37,159 nucleotides of DNA from positions 1 through 37,159 of the IMG/VR virus record IMGVR_UViG_3300017773_000043. One strand, written 5' to 3'. Each line of letters opens with the position of its first letter. Within the stretch, counting starts at the first letter, position 1. A model generated the notes under the pieces. The model worked only from the letters and a program-made list of their open reading frames with translations, searched no databases and was not told where the DNA came from. The DNA comes from a virus. Positions 15,412 to 24,192 of the stretch are shown one piece after another. A program made the translations under genes and the position numbers.

Positions 15412-17300
15412 TATCGCATTCCATCAGGTTTAATATCTATACGTGTTGCCCCTAGTCTAAAACCCATTCCTGTATCGTTGGTGTTAGTGTCATTAGATTG
15501 AACTCTTAGCACAGCTTGTCTTCCTCTAGCTCTTGTATCTATTTTAGTCGTTACAGAAGTACAGGCACTTGTAACTGCGGTAGTAAGTTCTTCTCCAGGA
15601 AAGTTTCTTCTTTTTAAAACTATGTCTACTGTTTGACCGTCAGCTCCTGTACTGCCTGAACCTGTAAATTTAACATCAGGAATTATTCTACTAATAGCTT
15701 GATATTGGTCTCCTTCACCTAAATCAAAATCAGCAGATTCTATAAAAACATTAGTCATTGCTGAACCGTCGTCATCATTACCTGTTTCGTGATTAAACAA
15801 ATAACCTGTGTAGTTAGTTGTATACGTTGCTTTAGGGTCACTAAAAATGCCTTCGTCTAACCAACAAGTTCTAGAAAGGTTTCCTATCATCCATATGTTT
15901 TCTTCGTAATTATAAGTAACATACCTATCGATAACATTACTATCAGCAGAACAATAAAACCAACCTACTTCATCAAAAGCTTTATTTACAAAACCAAATA
16001 TCTGATAACTTTGTGTTTGGTTTAAATCAGAAAATACATAGTTATCTACAGTACATGGGAGTTGTTGTATACTTCCCGAATACGCGTAAAAACCTTTTTT
16101 ATCCATCCAAAACACTCCCTTAGGTGTGTTTATCATAGCGTTAGGTCCAACTAACCCAACTCCTTCATTAACTAAATTAATTGAAAAAGTAAAAGGCTGA
16201 CCAACAAAAGTCATAGAATATAACGACGTATCTGTCCATATTAGTGTTTCTTGTCTTGCTCTAACAGCTCCAACGATTGCAGAACCTGCTGAAAGTCTAA
16301 ACGAACCTGCTGTATTAGTAGACAACGGTTCCCATTGTTCTACGTTTTCTTGGTCGCTCCAAGCTATGAACATAGGGTCTATTGCTCCTGTTCTAGCTGT
16401 GCCTGAATCGTTTATAGGGTCTGCTCCGAAACAAATGACGTGTCTGTCTACATCCGAAACCATAACTTGTAAGGCTAATGTGGGGGTTAAGTTAGCTCCT
16501 GATAAATCAGATAAAGCAACAGCTCTTGTTTCCACTCCATTAGTTTCATCCCAATAAAAAATACCTGCTCCACGTGCGTTTATAACTAAGTCTTCGCCAA
16601 AATTATCATGAGACCAAACCCTTAACTGATTAGCGGCGTCTAGTGGTGAAACACTACCCCAAGTTCCTGCTCCCCAGTAATCAGAACCCCAACCTGTAGA
16701 AGGAACGTAAACATCAAGTCCCACGTTTATTTGATAAGTACCTACTGTGTTACTGCCGCCATTTCCAGTATCTGAGCTGTTTGCACTAACTTCTGTTCCG
16801 CTAGTATCTTTAGCTACAATGGTATATGTATTTGTTGTTACAGTAACAATTTGATATTCTTGATTTAAAACTGCGGCTGTTATATTGCCGCCTAAAGAAG
16901 CTGCTGCACTAAAAGTAACAAAATCATTTGCAACAGCTCCATGTGCAGTGTCTGTTACGGTAATAGTTGAAGAACCATTAGTTGCAGCAAACGTCACGTC
17001 TCCTGCAGCTGTGGTAGAACGTATTGGCGTTACATCATTAAAAGATGAACCGTCTACGACATAATATTTCCAAGTAGTTCCTAACCCTAAATATTTAGTT
17101 CCTTGCAGGTCTACCCAAGCATGAAGTGCTCGTCCTGTAGCTTTAAAAGTGTTAGTGCTAGCCTTAACCCAGCCACCTATTTTTTCTGGTAAACCTTTAC
17201 GAAAACGAACTAAATTAGAATTTACCCAACCACCCTCACTAGCGTAATCAGTTGCTTCTTTATTTATTCCTGGTTTAAATAAAAGCTTTTGAAGAGGCAC
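15411..17300 (-). CDS. Large tail protein, P22 gp10-like tail hub candidate
   Basis: The 629-residue beta-rich protein opens with LLFKPGINKEATDYASEGGW and VRFRKGLPEKIGGW, a signature I associate with tail proteins next to gp4-like factors in marine podoviruses. Internal Trp- and Gly-rich blades (WSHDNFGEDLVINARGAGIF, FIAWSDQENVEQWEP, GVFWMDKKGFYAYSG) look like a beta-propeller, the fold of P22 gp10 that plugs the packaged DNA and binds the tailspike. Residues about 85-185 form a Thr/Ser/Gly-rich insert. The gp10 match is a judgement from architecture; an alternative is a tail-fibre adaptor. Confidence 0.72.
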   Translation of the reverse strand: MPLQKLLFKPGINKEATDYASEGGWVNSNLVRFRKGLPEKIGGWVKASTNTFKATGRALHAWVDLQGTKYLGLGTTWKYYVVDGSSFNDVTPIRSTTAAGDVTFAATNGSSTITVTDTAHGAVANDFVTFSAAASLGGNITAAVLNQEYQIVTVTTNTYTIVAKDTSGTEVSANSSDTGNGGSNTVGTYQINVGLDVYVPSTGWGSDYWGAGTWGSVSPLDAANQLRVWSHDNFGEDLVINARGAGIFYWDETNGVETRAVALSDLSGANLTPTLALQVMVSDVDRHVICFGADPINDSGTARTGAIDPMFIAWSDQENVEQWEPLSTNTAGSFRLSAGSAIVGAVRARQETLIWTDTSLYSMTFVGQPFTFSINLVNEGVGLVGPNAMINTPKGVFWMDKKGFYAYSGSIQQLPCTVDNYVFSDLNQTQSYQIFGFVNKAFDEVGWFYCSADSNVIDRYVTYNYEENIWMIGNLSRTCWLDEGIFSDPKATYTTNYTGYLFNHETGNDDDGSAMTNVFIESADFDLGEGDQYQAISRIIPDVKFTGSGSTGADGQTVDIVLKRRNFPGEELTTAVTSACTSVTTKIDTRARGRQAVLRVQSNDTNTNDTGMGFRLGATRIDIKPDGMR

Positions 17301-17309
17301 GTAATCCTC

Positions 17310-17492
17310 CTATAGAAACTTAGTAAGAATGATTGAACCTACTATAAACGGGTATATTCCCCAAAGGAGCATTTCTAATCTTTTAAATTTTGCAGAGCCT
17401 TCGTCTAGACGTTTTTCTATATACTCGTAACGAATAGCACACTCTCTTTCATGTGCGTTAAGCTCTGCTAATGCGTCCTTGACAGTAGGCAT
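17310..17492 (-). CDS. Small coiled-coil membrane protein (XhlA-like)
   Basis: Sixty residues with an amphipathic charged N-terminal helix (ALAELNAHERECAIRYEYIE) and a C-terminal membrane helix (about 43-58, GIYPFIVGSIILTKF). This order, helix then membrane segment, resembles XhlA-type hemolysin/holin partners in phage lysis regions. It overlaps the upstream gene at TAATG. It may work with the 51-aa membrane protein next to it. Confidence in the gene is good; lysis function is inferred. Confidence 0.65.
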   Translation of the reverse strand: MPTVKDALAELNAHERECAIRYEYIEKRLDEGSAKFKRLEMLLWGIYPFIVGSIILTKFL

Positions 17493-17647
17493 TATTTTTC
17501 CTTTGCTTTTCCTATGTTCAAGGCTAATAAGTCTATAAACTTATACAACTTACCTATCCAAACATCATCTTTCGGAGTAGGTGTTGAAGCAGCTACAATA
17601 GAAGCAATAGTAACAATGGATGTTATCCACATAATTAAATCTGCCAT
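17492..17647 (-). CDS. Small membrane protein (51 aa), holin candidate
   Basis: An ATG at 17647 with AGGAG 8 nt upstream opens 51 codons: a membrane helix (about 3-20, LIMWITSIVTIASIVAAS), a short PTPKDD turn, then an amphipathic helix with LYKFIDLLALNIGKAKEK. The TAA overlaps the next ATG. I know closely similar small proteins from many phage genomes, next to lysis or tail genes. One membrane helix and a charged tail fit a pinholin or accessory membrane protein. Confidence 0.65.
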   Translation of the reverse strand: MADLIMWITSIVTIASIVAASTPTPKDDVWIGKLYKFIDLLALNIGKAKEK

Positions 17648-17923
17648 TTATTTCTCCTGTTTTTCTTCTTCAGGATTCTGAAGTTCATTAGTTTGTTCGT
17701 CGATTTCTTCTACTACAGTATCAACTACTTCACCTACAGAATCACCTACAGTATCAACAACTGAACTAACATCATCTAAAACAGCGTTAGTCATTTTCCC
17801 TGCTGTTTTTACAGTTGAATCTACAACACTCATCGTAAGGTCTTTACCTCCATCTATAACAGCTCCTACACTTGCACAAGATGTTATAAAAATAGGTAAC
17901 AATAAATACATATACTTAGTCAT
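17648..17923 (-). CDS. Small phage lipoprotein (91 aa)
   Basis: The signal ends in a lipobox with the cysteine in ITSC at residue 16. The mature part is a long amphipathic stretch built on repeats of VVDTVGDSVGEVVD type, with an acidic tail. It should be attached to the inner or outer membrane and exposed to the periplasm. Its position between the coiled-coil and membrane proteins suggests an envelope function, such as blocking superinfection or aiding lysis. It is separate from the spanin lipoprotein at 35898-36284. Confidence 0.65.
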   Translation of the reverse strand: MTKYMYLLLPIFITSCASVGAVIDGGKDLTMSVVDSTVKTAGKMTNAVLDDVSSVVDTVGDSVGEVVDTVVEEIDEQTNELQNPEEEKQEK

Positions 17924-18156
17924 TATTTCTCCTCTTTTTTATCTAGAACTTTATCTGCTTCCTCTTTTGTTGAAGCTATAAAAGTGTTTTCAAAAACAGT
18001 TAGGGCTGCTTGTATTTGGTCTAAATCGAATTGGATTTTAGCTTTTTTATTTCTTAAATCAGTTATTTGATTAGCCAAATATTTTTGCTCCTCAGTCATT
18101 TCTGTTTCTAGAATTTCGTTATCGCCAATGACGGCTTTGTTTTCTTCTTTTTGCAT
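17923..18156 (-). CDS. Small coiled-coil protein (77 aa)
   Basis: Residues about 18-60 form a charged heptad helix (QKYLANQITDLRNKKAKIQF) flanked by acidic ends; no signal or membrane segment. AAGGAGGTG precedes the start, and that site sits in a short inverted repeat (CACC/GGTG, 18163-18175) that could modulate initiation. Its stop overlaps the lipoprotein gene by one base. It could be a scaffold-like or fibre-chaperone protein, but this is not shown by sequence. Confidence 0.62.
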   Translation of the reverse strand: MQKEENKAVIGDNEILETEMTEEQKYLANQITDLRNKKAKIQFDLDQIQAALTVFENTFIASTKEEADKVLDKKEEK

Positions 18157-18189
18157 TAGTGCACCTCCTTAGGTGATGGTTTATTAAAC

Positions 18190-18468
18190 TTAACTATTTG
18201 CTGATATGTATGCTTTACCAGTAGCAATAGCTGCAACGTGAGTAGTTTTTTTACTATCTGCTGCACCTTTTACATCTGGAGTTTCGTCAGCTGAATCGAC
18301 AGGTGCATATTCTAAAATAGTTTCTAAATGGTCTACGTTTCTTTGAACCATCTCATTTATTTCAGCTTGTGTCATTCCTTCAACGCTCCAAGTTCCAGCT
18401 TTTACACCGTCAATTAAGTTTACGCTATCAGTTCCTGCTGTGAGGACTTCTGTTACTGTTTGTGCCAT
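18190..18468 (-). CDS. Small hypothetical protein downstream of the fibre (92 aa)
   Basis: The 92-residue protein begins MAQTVTEVLTAGTDSVNLID and contains a helix WSVEGMTQAEINEMVQRNVD followed by an acidic/Pro linker and a C-terminal segment GKAYISANS. I have seen similar proteins adjacent to fibres in marine phages. The gene starts two bases after the fibre stop and has an AGGAG site within the fibre's end. It might be a fibre-assembly helper or a small capsid-surface protein. Confidence 0.62.
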   Translation of the reverse strand: MAQTVTEVLTAGTDSVNLIDGVKAGTWSVEGMTQAEINEMVQRNVDHLETILEYAPVDSADETPDVKGAADSKKTTHVAAIATGKAYISANS

Positions 18469-18470
18469 AA

Positions 18471-21400
18471 TTATTCTCCTTTTAAAGTTTGTATTTCGGC
18501 TTTTAATTCATCTACTTGAGTAGACAGTTCTTTTACTGCGTTTACCAAATACCAAGTTATATTATCTGGGTTTACAGATTTAACACCTGTTGACTCTTCA
18601 GTAACTACGTCAGGTAAAATTGTTTCAATTTCTTGAGCTATAACTCCTAGTTGTACGCCTTCTTTATCAATAGCTGCTTCACTAGGTACTTCTGTTATTT
18701 CATCTTCAGTTCTATATTCAAAATTTCTAACTTTAATTTGATTTATAACATCAAGACCAGTTGTATTATTTTTTATGTTCTTTTTAATTCTTTCATCAGA
18801 AGTTTGTGCCCAAGTAGTAGTGTTAGCTGCATTATAAATGCCGCCACCACCAGGAGGATAGATAAGACCTGTATTATTACCTTTACCTACAACTGAATTA
18901 CCTATAACTAATTCTGAATTAGAAGCACCACTTACATTTGCTTCATAACCAATAAGTATACATGAATCGCCAGTTGTTAAACTTGCACCAGAACTTCTAC
19001 CTAAAACAACATTTTGACTTCCTGTTGTAACATTTCTAGCAGCAGCATAACCCATAGCAATATTATTAGCAGCAGTTGTAGAATATTGTAATGATTGTCT
19101 ACCAACAGTAGTATTACCACTACCAGTAGTACAAGTTTCTAAAGCATCCATACCTATGGCAGTTTGATTTCCACCAGTAGTATTTACTTCCAGTGCTCTT
19201 ACCCCAACAGCAGTATTTCCGTCACCTGAAGTGTTTGCTGATAGTGATAGATAACCGACTGCTGTATTATCATTTGCATCTGTATTAGCATCTAATGCTT
19301 GGTCACCAATAGCAGTATTTCTTTGACCTGTAGTGTTTGCAGCTAAAGCGTTATAACCAACAGCAGTATTTGCAGCTCCAGTTGTGTTTGCTGCCATACA
19401 AGCAAAACCCATAGCAGTATTTTCTGTTCCTACAGTATTGTTATTTAAAGATGACTGACCAAAAGCAGAGTTATAAATACCAGTTGTGTTACTTTCTAAT
19501 GCACCATTACCGAAAGCATGGTTATTACTTGCTGTGGTATTAGATGTTAATGCACCTGTACCAACCGCAGTATTATTACTACCCGTTGTATTTGCATCAA
19601 GAGCATGATATCCCAAAGCAAGGTTACCAGTACCTGTAGTGTTTAGATATAAAGCTCTATAACCTAGTCCTGTGTTGTTAGCACCTGTTGTAGTTTCTTG
19701 TAAAGCTGAACGACCAACTCCTGTATTATAACTAGCTGTAGTATTGTTAAGTAAAGCATATCTTCCTAAACCTGTATTACTACCACCAGTGGTATTTAAT
19801 GCTAAAGCTTGATTACCTATACCAACATTTGCACCACCAGTTGTGTTTGCTGCTAATGACTGATTACCAACAGAAGTGTTATTAGCACCTGTAGTGTTTG
19901 CAGATAATGCTGCTGCTCCTACTGCTGTGTTGTTATCTGCGGTTGTATTAGCATCTAAAGATGCCCATCCAAGAGCAACATTGTTTGCACCTGATGTATT
20001 AGCAGCCATTGAGTTTTCACCAATAGCAGTATTGTTACTTGCTGTATTATTACCTAGGGTGTTATCACCTACGGCTGTATTTGAATTTCCAGTAGTGTTG
20101 ATACCTAATGAACTGTAACCAATAGCTACGTTATAACTACCTGTTGTAATTGAATCTCCAGCATACGCACCTAAAGCATTATTTCTTGTACCTGAAGTAT
20201 TTTCTGACAAAGCGTTATAACCCATAGCTATATTATTAGCACCTGTAGTTAATGCGTCTAAAGTTAAGTTACCTACACCAGTATTTTCACTACCTGTAGT
20301 AACAGCCAACATAGCGTTATAACCAATAGCTATATTATTATTGGCTGTTGTACTTCCATCTACACCTAACATTGCAGCTCTGCCTATACCAATACAATTA
20401 TTTACAGAATTAGCATTTTCACCTGCAAAAGCACCTAAAAATGTATTAGCATCGCCAGTAACATTTTGTCCTGCTTCTTCTCCTACAAAAGTATTAGAAG
20501 TTCCGTCTACTAAATCTTGACCTGCATTAGCACCTATAATTGTATTATGAGTACCAGTTGTTACACTATTTCCTGCTCCATCACCTACAAACACAGAAGT
20601 AGCACCAGTAGTTAATGATGAACCTGCTCCATTACCTACCGCAGTAATACTACTTGCTGTTGTTAAACTTCCTAATGCTGTATTACCTAATGCTGTATTA
20701 TTAGAGCCTGTGCTACAAGCATCTAAAGCTGCTGAACCTATAGCTGTATTATTACCACCTGTAGTGTTTAATGCTAAAGCAAAGTTACCAACTGCGGTGT
20801 TGTTATCTGCTGTTGAATTGGTGGTTAAAGAACCATAACCAACTGCCACGTTATTAGCACCAGTAGTGTTTGCATCTAATGATAATGCACCTACTGCTAC
20901 GTTTTGAGAAGCTGTTGTGTTTAATGTTAAAGCTGATTGACCAATTGCAACATTATTAATACCTGAAGTGTTATTTGTTAAGGTTGAAGTTCCTATAGCT
21001 GTATTACTACTAGCTGTAGTTGCAGCACTTAGAGAAAATGCTCCTATAGAAACATTTGAAGCACCTGTAGTAAGTGCGTCACCTGCTCCATAGCCAAATA
21101 ACGAATTATTAGAGCCTGTTGTTACAGATATACCTGCAACCGCACCCAGAACAGTATTACCTGCACCTGTGGTGTTTGCTGTTAAAGCATCTAAGCCAAT
21201 AGCAGTATTGTTACTAGCAGTAGTATTTGCATTTAAAGCATCTTTACCAATAGCAGTATTTCCAGCACCTGTAGTGTTTGCTGTTAAAGCAAGGAAACCT
21301 AAAGCTGTATTATTATCTGCGGTTGTATTCGCGTTTAAACTATTAACACCAACTGCGACATTTGCTGTACCAGTAGTATTTGCTGTTAAAGAACTAGCAC

Positions 21401-22526
21401 CCACAGCAACATTATTATTTGCTGTAGTGTTGGCATCTAAAGCACCGATACCTATTGCGGTATTACTAGAACCTGTTGTTAATTTAGTTAATGCTTGATG
21501 TCCTAAAGCTGTATTGTTATCACCGCTTGTTAAATCATCAAATACTTCAAAACCTAAACCTGTATTTTTATCAGCACTAGATAAAGTACCTGTACCTGCA
21601 TCGTTACTAATAAGTATGCTTTCAGAAAAGTTAGATATATTAGAAGATATACCTACGCCATTGATTGTGTCGGTACTGATAGCTCCTGTTACGTCTATGC
21701 CTGTATTTGTTGTATTTAGTTTTTCAAAGCCATTATAATATAACTGGACTTCTCCATCATTTTGACCAAGGAACATTTTATTTCCATCGCCATCTGTTAT
21801 TCTTACATTAGCTTCACCTTGTATATATAAATCCCCAGTTCCAGCATCTTTTACATAGCTATTACTACCATCATGATAAATCTGTAAATCTGAACCTGCT
21901 CCGAATATGGCTTTGTCGTTATCGCCAAAGTTAATATCGCCTGTAGTTGTTAAACCTGTAAGCGTACCAAGACTTGTAATATTAGGTTGAGCTGCTGTAG
22001 ATAAAGTTCCTGCAATACTACCTGTAACAGTTAAATCTCCTCCAACAGAAGCATCATCTGTTACGGTTAAATCGTCTTGTACTTTTAAATCTACTACGTT
22101 AAGACTAGCGAAAGCGTCAGTAATAGCTGCTCCACTTCCTGCTCCGTCTGAGTAAACTACTTTTACGTCTCCTGCAGGAATAGTGATATTAGCTCCACTA
22201 CCTTGAGAAATTACTATATTTTGAGAACCGCTAGTAGCGTTTTCAATAAACCACATTTTACTAACGGTGTTAGGACCGATGGTAATAGTACAGGCTGAAT
22301 CTAAAGTACCTGTATATTTAAGGTACATTGACCTTCCAGGGTCGGTTGCTCCGTCTGCTATAGTTGTTGTATGCGTATCAGCATTAGTTGTTATAGCTTC
22401 AGTACCATAACTAAAAGCTTCAGCAATTAATTCTAAGTTTGTGTTTGTAACTTCGCCCCATGTACCACTAGCATCCCCAGTAGCCATCTCGTTAAGTCTT
22501 AGGTCATTTACGTATGTACTTGCCAT
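18471..22526 (-). CDS. Giant trimeric tail fibre with YadA-like repeats and S74 chaperone domain
   Basis: The 1351 residues divide into four parts. Residues 1-170 are a virion-attachment region. Residues about 180-300 carry a marine-phage stem (NFGDNDKAIFGAGSDLQIYH). Residues about 320-1190 hold some 51 copies of a 17-residue unit, consensus N-T-A-[IVL]-G-x-x-[AS]-L-x-A-N-T-T-G-x-N. The C-terminus has an S74 intramolecular chaperone: S1243 in TSDERIKK marks the autocleavage site, followed by VQLGVIAQEIETILPD and a terminal coiled coil. The NTAIG spacing resembles the left-handed beta-roll of YadA adhesin heads, and S74 domains drive trimerisation then are cut off. It is the probable host-recognition fibre. 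Confidence 0.93.
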   Translation of the reverse strand: MASTYVNDLRLNEMATGDASGTWGEVTNTNLELIAEAFSYGTEAITTNADTHTTTIADGATDPGRSMYLKYTGTLDSACTITIGPNTVSKMWFIENATSGSQNIVISQGSGANITIPAGDVKVVYSDGAGSGAAITDAFASLNVVDLKVQDDLTVTDDASVGGDLTVTGSIAGTLSTAAQPNITSLGTLTGLTTTGDINFGDNDKAIFGAGSDLQIYHDGSNSYVKDAGTGDLYIQGEANVRITDGDGNKMFLGQNDGEVQLYYNGFEKLNTTNTGIDVTGAISTDTINGVGISSNISNFSESILISNDAGTGTLSSADKNTGLGFEVFDDLTSGDNNTALGHQALTKLTTGSSNTAIGIGALDANTTANNNVAVGASSLTANTTGTANVAVGVNSLNANTTADNNTALGFLALTANTTGAGNTAIGKDALNANTTASNNTAIGLDALTANTTGAGNTVLGAVAGISVTTGSNNSLFGYGAGDALTTGASNVSIGAFSLSAATTASSNTAIGTSTLTNNTSGINNVAIGQSALTLNTTASQNVAVGALSLDANTTGANNVAVGYGSLTTNSTADNNTAVGNFALALNTTGGNNTAIGSAALDACSTGSNNTALGNTALGSLTTASSITAVGNGAGSSLTTGATSVFVGDGAGNSVTTGTHNTIIGANAGQDLVDGTSNTFVGEEAGQNVTGDANTFLGAFAGENANSVNNCIGIGRAAMLGVDGSTTANNNIAIGYNAMLAVTTGSENTGVGNLTLDALTTGANNIAMGYNALSENTSGTRNNALGAYAGDSITTGSYNVAIGYSSLGINTTGNSNTAVGDNTLGNNTASNNTAIGENSMAANTSGANNVALGWASLDANTTADNNTAVGAAALSANTTGANNTSVGNQSLAANTTGGANVGIGNQALALNTTGGSNTGLGRYALLNNTTASYNTGVGRSALQETTTGANNTGLGYRALYLNTTGTGNLALGYHALDANTTGSNNTAVGTGALTSNTTASNNHAFGNGALESNTTGIYNSAFGQSSLNNNTVGTENTAMGFACMAANTTGAANTAVGYNALAANTTGQRNTAIGDQALDANTDANDNTAVGYLSLSANTSGDGNTAVGVRALEVNTTGGNQTAIGMDALETCTTGSGNTTVGRQSLQYSTTAANNIAMGYAAARNVTTGSQNVVLGRSSGASLTTGDSCILIGYEANVSGASNSELVIGNSVVGKGNNTGLIYPPGGGGIYNAANTTTWAQTSDERIKKNIKNNTTGLDVINQIKVRNFEYRTEDEITEVPSEAAIDKEGVQLGVIAQEIETILPDVVTEESTGVKSVNPDNITWYLVNAVKELSTQVDELKAEIQTLKGE
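18940..21565 (-). repeat. About 51 tandem 51-bp units encoding the fibre shaft
   Basis: Units of 51 bp (17 codons), with a few of 48 bp, run without break for about 2.6 kb. Conserved positions at DNA level include AATACTGC (NTA) and AATACAAC (NTT). Copies differ from one another at many sites, so this is an old diverged array, not a recent expansion. Edges are approximate. Confidence 0.88.
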
Positions 22527-22546
22527 TTTTGTTGTTCTCCGTTTTG

Positions 22547-22576
22547 ATTATACCTTATTTTTTATGTAATAGTTAA
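22547..22576 (-). promoter_or_regulatory. Possible sigma70-type promoter for the fibre gene
   Basis: On the minus strand TATAAT (22547-22552) is a perfect -10. TTAACT (22571-22576, 4 of 6) lies 18 nt upstream and overlaps the previous gene's stop. The fibre's GGAG site and ATG follow. This is one of the few gaps over 40 nt, which supports it, but AT-rich DNA gives such matches by chance. Confidence 0.4.
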
Positions 22577-23466
22577 GCAACTTCCTTCCAATTTGGTGTT
22601 TGTGCATCTGAAATAGTTGAATAGTTAGGTGTTTGAGTTGTTGAAACATCTGAATAACTTGGTGTTTGAGCATCGTTTACTAATCCCCAAATATTAATAG
22701 TTTTAACTTTACCCTGTCCTTCTACGCCTGTAAGAACCACAACCGCTTTAGCTATAAGGGTTACAGAACCTACTCCTGAAGTTCCTGCTAAACCTGTTAC
22801 ACTTATTGTATTAGATGTTCTTTGTGTAACCGTACCTAAAGTTGAAGTAAGTCCTGGACCTGTAACAGCTACATTTGCTCCTGCTGTAACAGTTTCTTCA
22901 CCTAAACTTGTAACTGATGCTACTGCTGCAACACCTGTAACAGCTGCTCCTGCTGTAATCGCATTACCTAATGCGGAAGTACCTACATTGCCTGTTGTTG
23001 TGGTATTAGCGTCTGCTGCAATACTTTCATCACCTAAAGTACCTGTTCCAGCAATACCTGTAGGTGAAATAACAGCTGTGCCTGTTACTGTTTCGTTACC
23101 TAATGTTCCTGTTGATGAAACACCTGTAGGTGAAATAACAGCTTCAGCTACTACGCTTTCGTTACCTAACGTTCCTGTTGATGAAACACCTGTAGGTGAA
23201 ATAACAGCTGTGCCTATTACCGTTTCATTTCCTAATGAAGAAGTAAGACTGAAACCAGTAACGCTTACATCTGCATTAGCGGCTACTGTTTCATTACCTA
23301 AAGTCGCAGTTCCTGCAACACCTGTAAGTGTTATATTAGCTTCTGCTACAATAGTTACACTAGTAACAGAAGCTGTAGCGGAAACTCCTGTTAGTTCAAC
23401 AGGTAAAGATGTACTCCAGGCAGCACTGCCCCACGTACCTCGACCCCAACCTGTCACACTCGACAT
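22573..23466 (-). CDS. Repetitive beta-rich structural protein
   Basis: The 297 residues start with a Trp/Gly-rich segment (VTGWGRGTWGSAAW) and then run through about nine copies of a 22-residue unit of the form PTGVSSTGTLGNE-h-V-x-A-x-A. The C-terminus has three short repeats of [DT]-x-QTP-x-[YW] type (AQTPSYS, TQTPNYS, AQTPNWKE). Ends in QTPxW are frequent in small tail or decoration proteins of marine phages. A beta-sandwich or fibre-like role in the tail is likely. Position directly upstream of the giant fibre suggests an adaptor between the tail and the fibre. Confidence 0.72.
   Translation of the reverse strand: MSSVTGWGRGTWGSAAWSTSLPVELTGVSATASVTSVTIVAEANITLTGVAGTATLGNETVAANADVSVTGFSLTSSLGNETVIGTAVISPTGVSSTGTLGNESVVAEAVISPTGVSSTGTLGNETVTGTAVISPTGIAGTGTLGDESIAADANTTTTGNVGTSALGNAITAGAAVTGVAAVASVTSLGEETVTAGANVAVTGPGLTSTLGTVTQRTSNTISVTGLAGTSGVGSVTLIAKAVVVLTGVEGQGKVKTINIWGLVNDAQTPSYSDVSTTQTPNYSTISDAQTPNWKEVA
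22720..23400 (-). repeat. Degenerate 66-bp tandem repeats in the structural gene
   Basis: Three units share an identical 21-bp core beginning at 23057, 23123 and 23189, exactly 66 bp apart; flanking units are more diverged. The period equals 22 codons, so gain or loss keeps the frame. Outer edges are approximate. Confidence 0.8.
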
Positions 23467-23473
23467 AGGTTAT

Positions 23474-23902
23474 TTAAGCTATTCTTATAATAGCGTTTGA
23501 AGCGTCTGCTGTTGGGAATTGAATTGTAAAATCACCTGCTGTTGAAGTTTTATCTCCACCAAAATCTAACACACAAACTGAAGGGTCTGAAGTTGCTGCT
23601 TCGTTATAAATTAAAGCACCTCTTGCAGTAATTGTAGCAGTACTGAATGTTAAATCATTAAAATCAGTTAAAGCTGTTGTACCTGATGTTGTTGGGGTGA
23701 CACTTGTTAAAAATGCACCTTTAGCAGTATACCCAGTTCCACTCACTTCATTACTTGCAGTATATGCAGTAGTGGCTGCATCTAAAGAAGCACTACTTGT
23801 ATAAAGTGCTAACTTAAATTGGTCACTTGCTGCGGTAAAATTATGTGTAGCTGTCATTAATTCTTTTTTAAATGAAGTACACATTGCTTGCGTTATTGCC
23901 AT
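23474..23902 (-). CDS. Tail/virion structural protein (142 aa)
   Basis: It begins MAITQAMCTSFKKELMTATH and carries FKLALYTSSASLDAATTAYT, SGTGYTAKG and a C-terminal beta-strand set, a pattern I know from a widespread family of small phage structural proteins. The protein lacks signal or membrane segments. Its start overlaps the previous stop by one base. The probable role is a tail or baseplate-like surface protein; the precise place in the virion cannot be told from sequence. Confidence 0.75.
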   Translation of the reverse strand: MAITQAMCTSFKKELMTATHNFTAASDQFKLALYTSSASLDAATTAYTASNEVSGTGYTAKGAFLTSVTPTTSGTTALTDFNDLTFSTATITARGALIYNEAATSDPSVCVLDFGGDKTSTAGDFTIQFPTADASNAIIRIA

Positions 23903-24192
23903 TATAGTCTCCTAATAATATCAGCCATTTCTTTATGACCTTGTTTTTGTAATAAACCCGCTACTGTTGCTCTATCGCTACTTATAGCTTGTTTTATATA
24001 TAATAAAATAACTTGTTGTATAGTGTCTTTAAACGCTTCTGCTTGGGCTTTCACCATAGGGTCAGCGTTATCACTTATACCAATAAGTTTTTCTACTAAT
24101 CTTTCAGTCCAATACTCAGGACTTAAACCTTTATTATCTGTTGTTTGAACATTAACCGTTCCTAATGTTGGTTTTACATCTACACTAAACAT
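23902..24192 (-). CDS. Conserved small phage protein (96 aa)
   Basis: Two parts: a beta-type N-terminus (FSVDVKPTLGTVNVQTTDNK) and a helical rest with WTERLVEKLIGISD and AFKDTIQQVILLYIKQAISS. Similar proteins sit beside the head-tail adaptor in many uncultured marine phages. It overlaps the adaptor gene by 8 nt, implying coupled translation. Function is unknown; it may be a tail-completion or assembly factor. Confidence 0.7.
   Translation of the reverse strand: MFSVDVKPTLGTVNVQTTDNKGLSPEYWTERLVEKLIGISDNADPMVKAQAEAFKDTIQQVILLYIKQAISSDRATVAGLLQKQGHKEMADIIRRL

Noticed and set aside
19876-21498. Plus-strand frames and CRISPR-like spacing in the fibre gene
   Set aside because: The 51-bp period is a protein repeat in a long open frame with a real S74 domain. 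There are no identical repeats with unique spacers, and the plus-strand frames are its shadow.
22988-23500. 170-codon plus-strand frame over the 66-bp repeats
   Set aside because: It is the complement of the repeats and yields repetitive PxxPVGEITA text; the minus-strand protein fits the operon and its ribosome sites.
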